DNA from: an uncultured Opitutales bacterium
GTDB taxonomy: Bacteria; Verrucomicrobiota; Verrucomicrobiia; Opitutales; Seribacteraceae
Assembly: GCA_943789375.1 (NCBI GenBank)
Contig: CALSTX010000005.1
Location: 124,001-188,000 of the forward strand
Direction: 5' to 3'
Length of the DNA: 64,000 nt
Shown piece after piece: positions 9,401 to 24,400 of the stretch (position 1 is the first letter of the stretch; every line of letters begins with the position of its first letter). The position numbers and the translations under genes are program-made. The notes beneath the pieces were generated by a model that saw only the letters and a program-made list of their open reading frames with translations, made no database searches and was not told where the DNA came from.

Positions 9401-12400
9401 ACTCGTCTCATGACCCACAGGTCTATGTCCCGGGAGGTGTTAAAAATAAATGGGTACATGTTGCCCACCAATACAAAGGAAACACAATTCTTGTCTATGT
9501 AGACGGGGTGCTACGCTTGTCTAGCAACCGAAAAGGCATTGAGACCCAAAACTACTTCCCCTTACAGATTGGTCGCTGGACTGAGCAAAGTTCTTCAACC
9601 ATGACCTATAAAGGATGGATTGATGATTTCCGCGTTTATGATGCTGCATTATCAGAAACGGAGGTTCAACAAATTTATGGGGGTGGAGATGGAGATTTCA
9701 ATATTTTTACAGAACTCGAAATCGAATCCATTGTCGATGGAGATCCCACACAGGGTCTCATACGGTTTACCAGAAATCAGCAAACCATTTCCGACTTGGA
9801 TTTCAACCTGAGCAATGATCTTTTAATGACGGGTGGCTTCATTGAGCCGAACAGCTTGCAATGGGATGAAACAGACAGGTCTTACACTTTTGATTACACC
9901 GTTGACCCCACCCAGGCTGATCCAGATGTAATTCAATACTTAAGCCCTAAGTTGTTTCCCGGTCTTACTCTTTGGTTGGATGCGAATGATTCTGCCACCA
10001 TTCTTGAGGGAGTGGATACATGGCGAGATAAAAGTGGAAACAACCGACATGCAACATACTCTCTGGGTTCCCCAGTATACAACCCAACTGGGATTGATGG
10101 GTTGCCGGCAATAGAAATTCGTAGGTCCAGCGGTAATGATGCACTTAGCGTTGGAGGCTCTGCCTTCTTCGCTAAAGAACACTATTATGTATTCAGGAGC
10201 GCGACGCCCGAAAAATTTGATTACTATGGAGGAGTTTTGGGGCATCAAGGACTCTCTGGATATCCTTCCTCGAGAGAGTCCAATTACCTTTTTCAAAATT
10301 CGGAGACTTCCTTCCATGGCAATAAGTATCCCACTTCTGTAAGCCAAAATGGTTCGAATATTATCGGCGAATCTTTTACTCTTTCGAGTGTAGACTCGCT
10401 CATGGTCTTACGGATTGAGGTTAATGACAATGCACTGGGTCCTTACACCAACTATCGCATTGGTACAACTAATGATGGTAACAATTACTGCACATCTACA
10501 GATATTGGAGAAATCCTTGCCTTTGAAAGCAGCCTTAGTCTCGAAAACCGGGAAAAACTTGAAGGGTACTTGGCTCACAAATGGGGAATTGAGGCCAGCC
10601 TGCCAAATTCTCACCCCTATTCCTCTACAGCCCCATCTTCATGGACCCCAAATGATGTATCTCCATCCGTATGGTTCGACGCCAATGATTCAAGTACTAT
10701 TGACCTTGTCCCTCATTGGCTCGACAAAAGCAATGCTGGCAGGGTTGCCGCTGCCCGTGGGTCACCTGTTTTGAATCCGACTGCGAACAATGGGTTGCCT
10801 GCCATGAGTTATAGTGGGAATGGGCAATATCACGAATTTGGAGATATAACGAACATAAGAACCATTTTTTGGGTATGGGAGGACGATGGTGGCTCTTACT
10901 TCATGCTTGGTGATAATGATAAGTATAATTTTCATAGGGGCTCTTTCCTGTTTAATTCAAATTACACATCGGCTTATGTAAAAGAAGGCTTATTAAAATT
11001 AAATGGTACTCAGGTTTTTACCACGGCCACCAATCCTCCTTCCACAATGAGTATTTTTTCTTTGCGCACTACTGGAAATGTCGAGGCATCCAATTTTTCC
11101 AGCGACCGCTCGATTGGTGGAAGATATGCCCAAGGTGATTTAGCAGAATTACTGGTTTATAATACTGCCCTGGATAACTCGCAGATGTCCAATATTGAAT
11201 ACTATTTGAATGTGAAATGGGGACTTGGTCATCAGATCGCCTCGTCTCCCATGATTTTCCTTGGAGCCAACCAGGTATTGGATGCTTTTGGGCAAGGAAA
11301 TGATTTGGTTTATGCTGAAACTCGTAAGATGCATCGTGCCGTGACCCGCGGAAACGACTTACTTGCATGGTGGCCCATGGACAATGACTCACTCGGTTCC
11401 AGTACAGTCATCGGGAAATCCCTCAATGAGAGAACCGCCAATTTATATGATGTCGAGGTAACAAGTTTTGGTAAATTTGGGCGTGGCTTACATTTCGATC
11501 GAGAGCAAACGGATGCAAGGTTACGGATCAATGATAATGGGGTGGATATAGAGTCATCCTGGACGTTGTCGGCGTGGATCAAAAACATCACCCCCCCTGC
11601 CCCGTCCGGTTTATCCACCTTATTTAGAGGGCAGGACAGGCAAGCTGATTTAGACTTTGACCGCTATCTTGTGATCAGAGGGGCCGACGGCATTTTGCAT
11701 TCTTACGATGGGGCAGATGTAACAGCTTCAAATCGCTTTCGAAGTACGGAACACTTAATTAATCCGGTTTCTCTCTCAGGCTGGCATCTCTTTACCTTGG
11801 TTGGAAAAGATTCCAAAACATTATTTTACATTGATGGTAAAATGGTCGGAGATTCAGACCGTAAAGAGCAGAGTGATATATTTTACGTTGGAAACTCCAG
11901 TGATAACGAACTTTTTGCCGAGTACATCGATGACATCCGAATCTATGGAACAGACCTTACCGGAATTGAAGTTTCTCAAATTTATGGGGGTGGCTTCGGG
12001 GATCAGTTTCCCTCTATTTTAATTGAGGATAACTCAACCAAGGATGACAACCCGAGGCTTTTCAAAATCCAGACTGGTAAGGATAACAAATTAGTTAACT
12101 TAACGGATTTTGATTCCAGCGACTGGTCGGTCTCCAATGGTGTCATTCTGGATATGAACAGTACAGGCACAACCGGTGAATACATTTTATCCGTAGACTT
12201 CAATGATTCAGAAGGCGTAACGCTCAAAGCACCCTACGACAGTGGTCGAGATGAAAATGGAAAACCTCTGGAAGAGTTTCATGAAATTATTTTTGCTCAC
12301 GAACTTGCCTATGGTGAGGAATACCTCTTAAGCAGATGGAGTTTTGAGGAAGCCAATGGAAGTGTTATTAGAGACTGCGGTCCCGCCAAAAATCATGCCT

Positions 12401-15400
12401 TTCTCAAAGGTAACGCACACCTGAATACTGGTAAATTCGGTCAGGCCATTCACCTGGATGGCAACGGTGATTTTCTAAGCATCCCCCACTTTAAAGGTCT
12501 CAGGAATGAAGGAAATTTCACTTTGTCAGCTTGGGTTAAACTTAACGATATTGGAATTGACAATAACATAAACGACGCAGGGATTTTTTGCACAGATATC
12601 ATTGAAGGCAACACAGCATGGCTTTGGTATGATGTAAATAATGCCAATGTTGCCAGTCGAAGTTACAGCTTTAATCTTGGGCAAACCAGTATTGAAGCTA
12701 ATCAATTAGATGCTCCAGGAGGCCTGGCTTTAGAGGACAGATGGCAGCATGTGACTGCGGTTATGAAGGGCCAATATCGCTTACTTTACATCAATGGAGT
12801 ACTTGTTGCCCAAAATATTGGCTCTAATAATATTGTCAGCCTGGAAGGTTCGAATGTAAGGCTTGGTGCCGCCAGTCATACAGATGATTTTGACTTCGAT
12901 GGTAGTCTTGATGAAGTCAGGCTTTATAATTGTTCATTTACCGAAAATGAAGTGGCTATCTTGTATGGAAATGGCAACGGAGACCTTGGCATAGTTCCTA
13001 CACTCACCACTGATTCTAAAAATGGTGCACCTTCCTTTACTGCTGAACTTAGTTTTTATCGCTTGGGTCAAAAAGTAAATGTTTCCAACTTTGATGCCTC
13101 TGATATAAACATTGATGGTGGCACTCTCAGTGATTTCACGCCGGACGGGCTCACTTTTACTTTTACGATTACCCCAACCACCTACTCTTCCCGTATTTCA
13201 TTATCTATCGACGAGGGTGCGGCCAATGTGGGACAACTTCTTTCCTCCTCGGTCAATGAGTATATTCACCACCACCGGAGCTTGGTAGCTGAAGATGATC
13301 TAGCTCTTTGGTTTACTTTTGATGGTGACGCTGTTCCGCAAATAATGGATCTCTCCACGAATAATGCAGATGGAAGTTTGCACAATAGCGGTGGGGTTTC
13401 ACATGTCCCCGGGAAGTTTGGCCAGTCAGTAGAACTACAGGAAACTGATTATGTAAAGGTATCATCAGATGTCTTTGGTTTGCAGAGCAATTTCACTCTT
13501 TCTCTGTGGGCTAAAGTTCTGGACGACACGGTAGGTACTCTTGTAAGTAATGGTCAGCTCTCACTCCAATATGGAGATGACACAAGTATTCGAGCTAAGG
13601 TCGCCACCAATAATGGATGGGCTGAAACAAAATCTGACTTTCCAAGTGGAGAATGGGCACATTATGTAGTGAGCTATGATAATACATACTTGCGGCTGTT
13701 TATAAATGGTACCCTGACTAGCGAGACAGCTCATTCAGGCTATCTTACTTGGGAGGATGGGGGTGATCATTTCCTATACATTAATCGCTCCTCAACCCTT
13801 GGTCTTGAAGCCAGAGCTGCCTACGACGAGATTCGTATCTACAAGCGTGCTCTTTTAGCTTCTGAAATCTCTGACCTTTGGTCTAATGGAACAGGAGACC
13901 TTGGATTAAGTCCCCTTATTTCTGGATTATCGCCCTTTTACCAAGTTCCTGTTACCCATGAAGCGAGCTTTAGAGAGGGTAACCTCACTCGATCCGTCTC
14001 CGGTCTGTCTGTAGCAGATCTGAATGTGACAGGTAATGCAGTTATCCAAAACTTTGATTCCACAGACCTGACCTATGATCTTAGTGTTTCGAGCGTTGAT
14101 GACCGGGTGCGTGTTTCGATCGCCGCGGGAGCCGTTGAATATGAAGGAAACTTGAGTGCCCCAGGTGCCTTTGAATTCCACAGGCGTCAAATCACTTCAG
14201 TGGAAGATGGATTACTTGCATGGTATCGCTTCGATGAGGTTAATCGGACCAGTGTTTACGATAGTTCAGGGAGAATGAGAAATGGCAAAATCCTAAGCCA
14301 GGATGCCACAAAGCCAGGTGAAGGAAACCTAACATATTCACCCAATTTTTATAGTCCATTTGATGCATCAAAGGCTTTTGATGACATTGACGACGAACCT
14401 GAAGGAAGATGGTTACCCAAGCAATCCGATCTGAATACCCCAGGTAAGGTATTTATTCGTTATGATTTTGGTGAAAGCAAAACCATCTCTTCCTACAAAA
14501 TTGTTTCTCAACATTGGCTTGAGACTGAAAGATCTCCCAAAGCCTGGGTTCTTGAAGGATCACTTGACGACTCGAATTGGATTACAGTTGATGAGGAGAA
14601 TGACCAGACAGGATGGGGGAAGTGGGAACCTAGAACCTTCGAGGTTGATAACCCCTCTTCATTCAGATTTTATAAACTGACCATTTCAGAAGCCGTAGGA
14701 GATGAGACATACTTGGGAATATCTGAAATTGAATTCTTTACACAAGCTGAGACCCAGGCAGGGATTTTTGGTAATGCAATTGATTTGAATGGAGAACACA
14801 TTGAACTGCCGTTCAAAATAGATCAAAATTCTGACACAAACGGATTTTCTTTTGCGAGTTGGATCTTCCCCAGAGAAGTACAGGGAGGGATAGATAATGA
14901 AAAAATGATTTTTTCAACTGGGAACGATGGATGGAATTGGTCGGGCTCGATACGCAATGGCGTGGCGACCATATGGTCTGGCTACAAAGCTGAATCTTCT
15001 TCCTTAAAATTACAAATCAATCAATGGGCTCATACTGTTTTTACTTTTGACCCCATCGGTGAAAAAATCACCGTATACCTTGATTCTACACCCATAACCT
15101 TTTCTACCTTAGGTTTCGAGGCAAACTCCGGCTTCCTTAAAATCGGTAACGGTCAAGCAAATCGAAATTTTAATGGTCTCATCGATGATACTCGCATTTG
15201 GGGACGCCCGCTGGTCCATGATGAAGTTTTAAAACTTTGGGGTAATGGGATGGGGGATTTGGGACCAAAAGCAAAGATTGCAGTCCAGTCTCCCGTCTGG
15301 TCTGGAGAGGTTAACGGTACCCTTACTTTCAATCAGCAAGTTAGTGGCTTTGATTCAAATACTGACCTTGAGCTTGATGGATTCTCATTAGATTCTATTA

Positions 15401-18400
15401 ATGCCGACCCCGAATCTAATAACACAATTTATCACTTCAGCCTTTTGCCTGACCTATTCTCGCAGAGTTTACTCAATGTAAAACTTGTAGGTAATGCGGT
15501 CAGTGATTTTCAGGGTATGCTTAGCGATGAGGTTGCCCATTCCGTTGATTTTCGTCCGCACCGGGTTCGTGAATCTGATATTTTGTTATGGTGGCAGTTG
15601 GAAGACAATTTATCTGATTCTTCCACTCTCGAAAACCATGGCAGTGGTACACCCAGTTTCTCAGATGATGGGAAATTTGGAAAATCTATTGTTTTTGATG
15701 GAGTCACAGATTCTCAGCACATCAACTCCAATGCAATTACAACGAATAAACCAAACCTGAGTATTTCCCTATGGATTTTTCTGGAAAGCTCAGATTTCTA
15801 CCCTTTCAGCATAGATGGCTTACTAAGTCCAGCATCCCTGAGTATTCATAATCAACGCCCCCTCTTCACGCTTCACGGATTAAATCAGCAATCTCTACCG
15901 GGAACTGATATCAATGAGTTATGGGCCCATGGATATATTACAAAAGAGAAATGGGTTCACTTAGTATTGACCTACAACATTAAGGACAAATTAGCCCGTA
16001 TTTTTATTAATGGAACCATGGATTCAGAATGTTCTTTTGCAGGAAATATGCCCTTCCCGATTGATCAGGCATTTCGATTAGGCCCACAAAGTGGAGATGA
16101 AACAACGGCAAGCATCGGCAAGATAGATGACTTCAGGATCTATCAAATCGCTTTGAGTCCTGAGGAGGTTTCCCGATTGTATGGGAATAATGTAGGGGAT
16201 TTTGATCGAAAGACTATAGAGTTTTCTGCATCAGAAAGCTTTGATTTGCCCAAGCTAGTAAATGTGCGATTCTTGAGGGATGGCTTCCCGGTCTCCATAA
16301 GCTCAAGCGGTACGGGTGCTTTTTCTCTCGCCGATGATATCACCGATGTCAACGCAAGCACCGCCAATCTTGCCCCGATTGGCTCTGGTCATTACTCATT
16401 TGAGCTTTCACCGGATGATAACACCAGTTCAGCCTGGCTGACTTTATCCATTGACGGTAGCCAAGTGACCCAGGCAGAGACGGCAGAATCCTTTGAAGAT
16501 GCAAATATTTCCATTTTTTACGACCCACAAATTCCGGTCGTTGACTCTCCGGATAACTCCCACTGGTCGGTCGGAGAATTTGGAAGTTTTCAAGTATCAG
16601 GCACTCACGCCCTTGAAGTGGAAGTAACGGGTTTACCGGAGGGGCTGTCTTTCAATGAAGGTGACCAGATCATATCTGGTATCCCTGTGACTTCAGGGCA
16701 GCATTCTGCTGTTATTACTTTCAGAAATCCTGCCCACTCCCCTGTTACTCAGAATCACAAAATACAAATCTTTGATCCCAACAATTTTGCAGGATCAATG
16801 AAAATTTCCATTGACCCTGCCTCATGGGGTGGCGTGCCAAGTGACTATTCTGGTCTCATTGCTCAATATGACGGCGATCTTATTCCTGACGCAAATGGCT
16901 CGGAGATTTCTTTATGGCAAGACTCCTCAGGAAACGGCCGTGACCTTGACCAGGTAAGAGGTCGACCCAAGGTTATTACCAATCAATCCGTAAATGGGAG
17001 GAAAGTGGTACAATTTGATGGTCTTTCCCAATTGTATTCCAGCTTTGATTTCAGCTCTGTCTTATCCGAATATTCAGTGCTTGCCATCGCACGCCATACA
17101 GGTGGCCAAAATGGTGCCGTCATTTCTTCTGTTGGGTCTGACTGGATCTTTGGCTTAGGTGATAATTATAATGCCTATTGGAAACTTGGACCAGCATCGG
17201 AATTTTCAGCCACCAGTGCTAATGCAGAATGGAATTTGTATGCAGGGACATTTGCAAGTAGTGGTGCCCTATCATTAAAGTTGAATGGTTATGAAATGAT
17301 CAGTGAAAACACAGCACCAAGTGTTCATTCCAAGCCCAGGCTCTTGGCGTTGGGTGGTGCTCATGCAAACCATGACTTTTCTAAGTCAGAAGTGGCAGAA
17401 GTTTTAGTTTTTGATCGGAAAATTTCGGAGGAAGAAAGTAGCAATTTATCCAGCTACCTCAGGAATAAGTGGATTGGCGGGACCTTGGAGAACTTCAAAC
17501 TGCTAGTCAGAATGAGCAGTACTTTGCATCCTGACTTTGACCTAAGTACCTTTGCGGATTTAAGTGATGGTGGAGACCTTCGCTTTTACGACGAATACAA
17601 CCGGGAACTGCTATTTGAAATTGATGAATGGAACAACTCAGGCGAGCTGACTGCCTGGGTGGAGATTCCTAATCTTAGTGATCAACAAATAATCACTGCA
17701 TACTGGGGTAATGAAAATAATCAAACGCCTCCATCATCCCCGATCTGGAGTGATTATGAGGGCGTATGGCACCTGAACTCCCGCGAAGACTCGAGTGGTA
17801 ATGGACATGTGGCGAGCGATGAAAATTTCATCACCATTGCCACTGCTTCATTAATTGGCAATGGCCTAAGCTCAACCGGTTCAGGTAATCTTGTGGTCTC
17901 TGATTTTTCTCCTGTCTCTGGATCTGGTTCCCGAAGTGTTTCCGTGTGGATTAAATCGGCCAGTGAAAATGGAAGAATACTTGGCTGGGGAGATACCAGC
18001 AACTGGTGGAACCTTTCTTGGGATGCCCAGGGGCCTTATGTTTACACACGGGATACTGGACCTATGAAGCAAGGAATTGGCACCATTGGTGACAACCATT
18101 GGAATCACTTACTTGTTTCTTATCCAGGGAATAATGCGGACATGAACCAAACCCGGATTTACCTCAACGGAGAACCTGCAGATGCACCAGGCTCTTCAAT
18201 CAATGGTTCCTTTACGACCGCTTCCGGAGGTTCCTTCAGGATTGGTGCCAATGAAGATGAATCCGCAGTTGCAACAATGATCGGCGAATTGGATGAAGTT
18301 CGTATTTCTCCAAGTCATCGTGGGTCAGCATGGGCAAAATTTTCTTACGAAAACCAAAAGCTCCATTCACAATACCTAAACTATGATGTAACTTACATTT

Positions 18401-21400
18401 CCGCCCCTGTCCTTCCCTCAAATCTTTCACTTCCTGCAGTGAAAGATGTCGCGGTAAGCTATCAAATTCGAAGTACCCCACCGGCCACCAGTTACTCCAT
18501 CACATCTGGCAGCCTGCCCAGTGGAATCCACCTTAATCAGGCAAACGGAGTCATATCAGGTACAACTACATTATCGAGCGGTACTTTCGACATAACAATC
18601 GAAGCTAGCAATGGAGCTGGCACCTCCACAAGCACCATTAGTGTATTGGTATCGGACACAGTCGAAGCCCCGAGCGTTTCACCGGGAATTGTAAGTAGAT
18701 TAGGTGGGCGAACGGTGGATATCATATGCGAACTTGAAAGGGATGGAGGCACGGGATGTAACCTTACTGTATATTATGGGGAAACCGATGAAGGAAGCAC
18801 AGGCACATGGGATGAAAATACAAATCTTGGTTTATTTAACACCGGGCTCATCTCTTTCACTTTGGAAAACCTGCACAGTGGTAAAGAGTATTTCTACAAG
18901 ATTAAGGCAGATAATGGTGAAACCGGATGGTCGGAAACCGGTGAATTCACCACGGCTTCTTTTGACCAGGGAATCTTGCGTTTTCATACAGGGGATGATG
19001 AAAGTGGTACCGGGGCAGGTGTATTTTGGGATAGGCAAGACGGGGATGGTGAGCAAAAAATTGCCGATGCAGCTTTAAGCTCAACCTTCTTTCTAGCGCC
19101 AGATGGATCTTCATGGACAGTAACGAAATCTAAATTCAGCTTTGCCCACAACCTCCTCATTGGCCGGAATCTCAACAAAATCCTCCTGCAGGGTGTGAAC
19201 GCTTTATCTCTGGAAGTTGATGGTAATGTAACCATTGAAAAAAATCTATCTGGATCTTCAGCGCTGACTTTACCGCATGTAACCGGAGCGACTACATCGG
19301 ATGGTCACGATGCTTTCTATAGTGATGAAGAAACAAAAGGGTTTCGCCTCGGCAAGGGGAACCTCGGAGGCTTTTCAGGTGGACAAGGTCCAGGCAAGGG
19401 CTATTCGCTTGGAGAGTCGGGAGCCGGCGGAATATCAGGAGGTGGCGGTTCCCACGGTGGTGAGGGTGGCCCAGGGGCATCCGGACCAGCCGGTCAAAAT
19501 TACGGTCAGGCAAACCTAGATATTTTACTGGGAGGATCTGGTGGGGGACTGGGGAATCTTGGCGAAGCAGCTGCCGGAGGCGGAGCCTTGGAAATTGTAT
19601 CTTCTGGAGTTGTAACCATTGATGAAGACGTCCGCATTTCCATGAATGGCGGTACTATATTTGTTAACCCAACATCGGGTGCTAACTTTTCAGGTGGTTC
19701 AGGATCAGGAGGAGCCCTCAGAATTGTTGCTAATGATATTATAAACCATGGGGTTCTTGAAGTAAAAGGGGGAGATGCTTCAGGGGCCGATAACCGGGAG
19801 GCCGGAACCCGCTTTTTAAGCAATTCCGGTGGTGCCGGCGGAGGCGGGCGTGTTGCATTGATATCCGATGAGATCACAGAACAAGGCACCATACTTTTGG
19901 AAGGAGGTGCATCCAATGTAGATGGAGCAGCCGGTCAACCAGGGAGTCTCTTTATCGGGCCACGAAGTTCGAGCATTATGGAAAATTTATCACTGGATGA
20001 TGGAAACCTCTTGTTTGATACGGGTGGTTCTTGGATCCACAGTTCCGGACTTCGCGGTAAAGGCGTGCTTACCACAACTTCCACCCAAATACAAGGCACT
20101 CAATACCAATATACGGTATGTACATTTTCGTTTGGCGATCTTGAACTCGGTCCAGGATTAACTGTCTCAGTGATTGGTAACAATGCCTTACAAATTGATA
20201 TTGATGGAAATTTCAGCCTAGCCTCTGACCTCAACCTGAATGGAAAAACCGGTAGTCTCGGTTTATACAGTGGTAAGGCTGGACCCGGGGGGTGGGCATC
20301 AGGAAGAGGTGTGAGAAACACAGAGCTTTTTTCTAATTTACATCCCGCACTGGATGGTCAGGGCCCCGGAGGTGGAAGAGGCCATGAAATAGGAAGATCA
20401 GCAGGCGGAGGAAGTTATGGAGGATCTGGCACATCGGGTTTTAACGGTGGTGTACCCGGAATCACTTATGGTGATGAGTCAATAACAGACCTACTTGGTG
20501 GCTCAGGTGGTGGGCATACAATAATGGGTGCAGGGAATGCTGGAGGTGGTGGCGGCGCTGTAAGTATCCAGGCAACAGGAAATTTCACTCTCCAACCCAA
20601 TACGATCATATCAGTTAACGGTGGTAATGGGACAAGTCATGCAGATGGATCAGGCGCAGGTGGCTCTGGCGGGGCGATTCGTATCATGGCAGGTTCAATA
20701 TCGAATTATGGTAAACTGGAAGCAGTCGGAGGTGATGCACTGGGAGAAAGGACTTTGGCCGGTGCAGGTGGTGGTGGGAGAATCGCTCTGCTTTCCAATG
20801 GAACTTTAATTGCCGGTGATACGAATACGAGTGGCGGTCAGGTCTATACCTCCATTGAGCCCACATATCGCGAGAATGATCTTATTGCTTACTGGCCCCT
20901 GGATGAAGCAAGCTCTTCCAATGAAGTGAGTAATGTCACTGGAAATACAAATCTTGATGGAGATATCTATGGCAATCCGGAAAGGAGGGCGGGGAAAAAA
21001 GGTGGAGCATTTTACTTCGACGGAAATGATGACCACATAATCATTCCTTACAGTGCTGAACTGGCTGTCGAAAAATATTCCATCTCCCTTTGGTATTATC
21101 CCGAAAGGAGCGACTTGGAATTCGCTCAGGTCTTGGGAAGAAATGATAGAAATTATTGGCTGACTCAGGGGGACTCCAACCACCCAACAAACCCTTACCT
21201 TTACCACCGCTATGGTGTACACTCAATGAGTGATGAAGGTGTCAGTGAATTCCCCTTATCAGCTTGGAAAAAGTGGTATCATGTTGTTATTTCAAACAGC
21301 GGGCTTGGAGGTATAGCAAGAACTTATGTAAATGGCAGTTTTACCGGTACCCATCAAAAGTTCGAAAGACGGATTGATGAGGAATTGATTATTAATTATG

Positions 21401-24400
21401 CCGATGATCTATACATTGGAACTGACCCCAACACCCAGTCAGAAAATTTCCTGGGTATGATGGATGATATTCGTTTTTATGGCACTGCTTTAGGGGCAGA
21501 AGATGTGTATCATTTATACAAACTAGACCCAAACACAGAAGGCTACCTATCTGCCGTGGGATCCGATCAAAATACCACAAGTGGCTCCGTTGCAATAATT
21601 CAACCTCCAGAAGTTCCTTCTCTTAACCTGCCTTCCTTAACCTTTGGCACATTCATTGATGACTTTAGCCTCGATCAGGGCGTCAGGGGGACCACTTACT
21701 CAATCACAGGGTTGCCAAAAGGATTGTCCAGCGCATCTGAATTTAATCCAACTGCAATACCCGGTATCTTCGCCTGGTATGCAGCCGACCGAAATAATAG
21801 CTTCAACTTCCATACAGTTGTTAACTATGAGAGGAACGATTCGGTTGCTCCAGAAGACTTACTTATTTTCACAAACTTCGATGATAACGGGACCATTGCT
21901 CTCGATCGATCCGGAAATGGAAATCATGGAGCCCTGATCGACCAAGCAAGTTGGGCACCTGGCAAGGTAGGTACTGCCCTTTCCTTTGATGGGAAAAATG
22001 ATGCCTTGGTCTTTCCTAAAGTCAAATACATGGACCAGCCTGAAGCCTTCTCGATTGCTTTTTGGTTCAAGCGTAACTCAGACAATAATGGACCCGAAAA
22101 TGAAACCAACCATGAGGTCAACAACCTTATGGTTGCTCAGTCGAGTTCTTACGATAATGACAACTTAGAGATTGGTAGCGAAGGAACAGAGATTGAGATT
22201 TACTTGGATTCTGGAGACGGAATTGAAGATACTACTCATAAGTCGAGTGGACTGAGCATTCAGAATGATCTATGGTATCACCTTGCCGTTACTTATGGTC
22301 AGGGACTTAAGGTCTACCTAAACGGAACAAATGTCCCCAGCCTGACTAAGCCCGAACTCCAAGGTCTATTAGATTCATCCCAAGACTCTCCCCTTTCCCT
22401 GGGTATGGCCCGGATTTATTCTGATCAATGGGGGGACTTTAATGGCTCGATTGATGACTTCCGTATTTATCAAAAAGAACTCAATGCCAGCGAAATCCTA
22501 AGCCTGCATGGAAATGGAAATGGAGATTTCATGGCGACTCCCTATCAATCTACAGATGGGCAGCTCATTAAAGAGTGGAAGGATTTATCCGGTAACGGTC
22601 GCAATGCACATGCAAAGTACGAGCAAGCACCCAAGATATTATACGACCCCTTAACCAGCAAGAAAATGGCGAGATTTGATTACGGGAAGAGTTTAACCAT
22701 TCCAAGTGCTGTAACTATGCCCCTAACAATTTTTATGGTGGGCAGGGAAGATGGTATATCTTTCCCAGACCGGGAGCTGTTCACTAAAGATGGCTGGAGG
22801 TTGTCAGATTATAATAAATGGTCTTTACGAAACCGTTTAAACAACAGCCCTGCCCTTGTAGGAACTGGAAGCTCCACCATACAAAGCTTACTGTGTTGGA
22901 CTATTGACCGTTATAATTATGAGCTTCGTTTAAACGGTTCGCAGATCAACACCAGCGCAAGTGAGGGATGGAACCCCAGTGCAATCTTTGATCGTATCAA
23001 TGGAGATACCAGCCTGGAAATTGGTGAACTGATTCTTTTCCCAAGAACTCTTACTTTTTCTGAAAAAACCAAAATTGAAGGATACTTAGCATACAAATGG
23101 TCCTTGGAGGGATATCTTCCTGAAAACCACCCTTACGAAAGTGAAAGTCCTCTGGGCTCAACTGGGCTTATATTTACAGGTACGCCGGAAGAGGCAGGAA
23201 ATTTCACAATTACTGCCACAGCCACCAATTTATGGGGTACAGTTTCGGAAGAGGTTAATCTTTCCATTGATGCTACTGCACCACGAATCCGAACAGGTCT
23301 ACCTCGGGATGTAGGTTCTGTATCTGCGAGAGTATTTGCGAATTTACTTGATACAGGAGGTGAAAGCACGGATGTATCATATCTTTGGGGAACTTCACAG
23401 AACTCACTTACAAATGAAACTCAGGCAGGCAGTGTATCGACTGCAGGTGAAACCTTTGGCTTCATTTCAGGACTCGACCCTAACACAACTTATTTCTACC
23501 AAGCAAAAGCGGAAAACTCTGCAGGAATTTCGAATGGAAATGCACTTAGTTTTCAGCCCAATTATCACTGGGAACTTAATGATACCGGTTCGGTTGCCTT
23601 TGATCAGGAAAACCGCAGAAACGGTCAAATCTCTGATGCTTCTTCAGTTATAGACGGAGACAAAGGCAATGTCCTCGAGTTCGATGGAGACAATGATTAT
23701 ATTTCCTTTGGAGATCTCGACGAACTCGACCAAATTCGAGAGTTTACGGTATCCCTATGGTTCAAGCGAACCTTATCTTCCTCATCTATTCCGACAAATC
23801 ATAATGTACATAATATTCTTCTTGCTCAGTCCAGTGACGCAACCAATGACAACCTAGAAATCGGATCTTTTGGCTCAGATATTCAAATCTACATTGATTC
23901 AGGCACAGGGGTAATGGATACAGCTGTTCAGGTTGATGCGGGTATCACCGATAACCAGTGGTATCACCTGGCTCTCGTATATGGAACCGAACTTGAACTT
24001 TTTATAGACGGCACAAGATTAAGAACTTGGACTCAGTATAATGGTCGCCTGAATAACAGTTTCACTTCCCCGCTTACCATCGGGGTGGCAAGCCCGGATC
24101 AGGCGGACCCATGGGGAGATTTTACAGGAAGAGTGGCAGATTACCGTTTCTTCCTTCATGCCCTCGACCAGGAGGAAATAAAGATCTTATCTGGTCAGAC
24201 TTCAGTCCAAAGTTTCACCACAGGCGACAAGGTTGTGCCACCAATCGTAGTTTTGGGTGAAGTAACCAATATTTCAGATTCCAACGGTACTCTGCATTAC
24301 GAGCTCCAATCCTTTGATGGAGCTGAACCGGAAATTGTTTTCTACTGGGGAACTTTCGATCAAAAGAAAAACCCAGGCCTGTGGGAGCACAGCCACAGCC

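Larger units (their letters stand above)
3580..16520 (+). repeat. Tandem LamG / Big_12-like module array (about residues 32-4345)
   Basis: About ten successive units occur here. Each has a LamG-type jellyroll of about 200-220 residues (start near WW.FDE, a middle TISLW.K strand, W.H....Y and L.ING strands, end IDDFR.Y...L...E). Each is followed by an Ig-like linker of about 100 residues (pattern: F...G...V..F..SDI...GG.I.NF, then a strand ending in I.AGA). The units are well diverged in DNA, so this is an old expansion with no recent perfect repeat. LamG starts are at about 3580, 4525, 8030, 9000, 11350, 12310, 13290, 14205 and 15565. Some units are interrupted by other modules; see the nested entries. 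Confidence 0.8.

Noticed and set aside
19506..19916. Long Pro/Ser-rich minus-strand ORFs opposite the Gly-rich blocks (also 34698-34955)
   Set aside because: They are antisense shadows of Gly-rich codons (GGN read as NCC) and have no family-like sequence.
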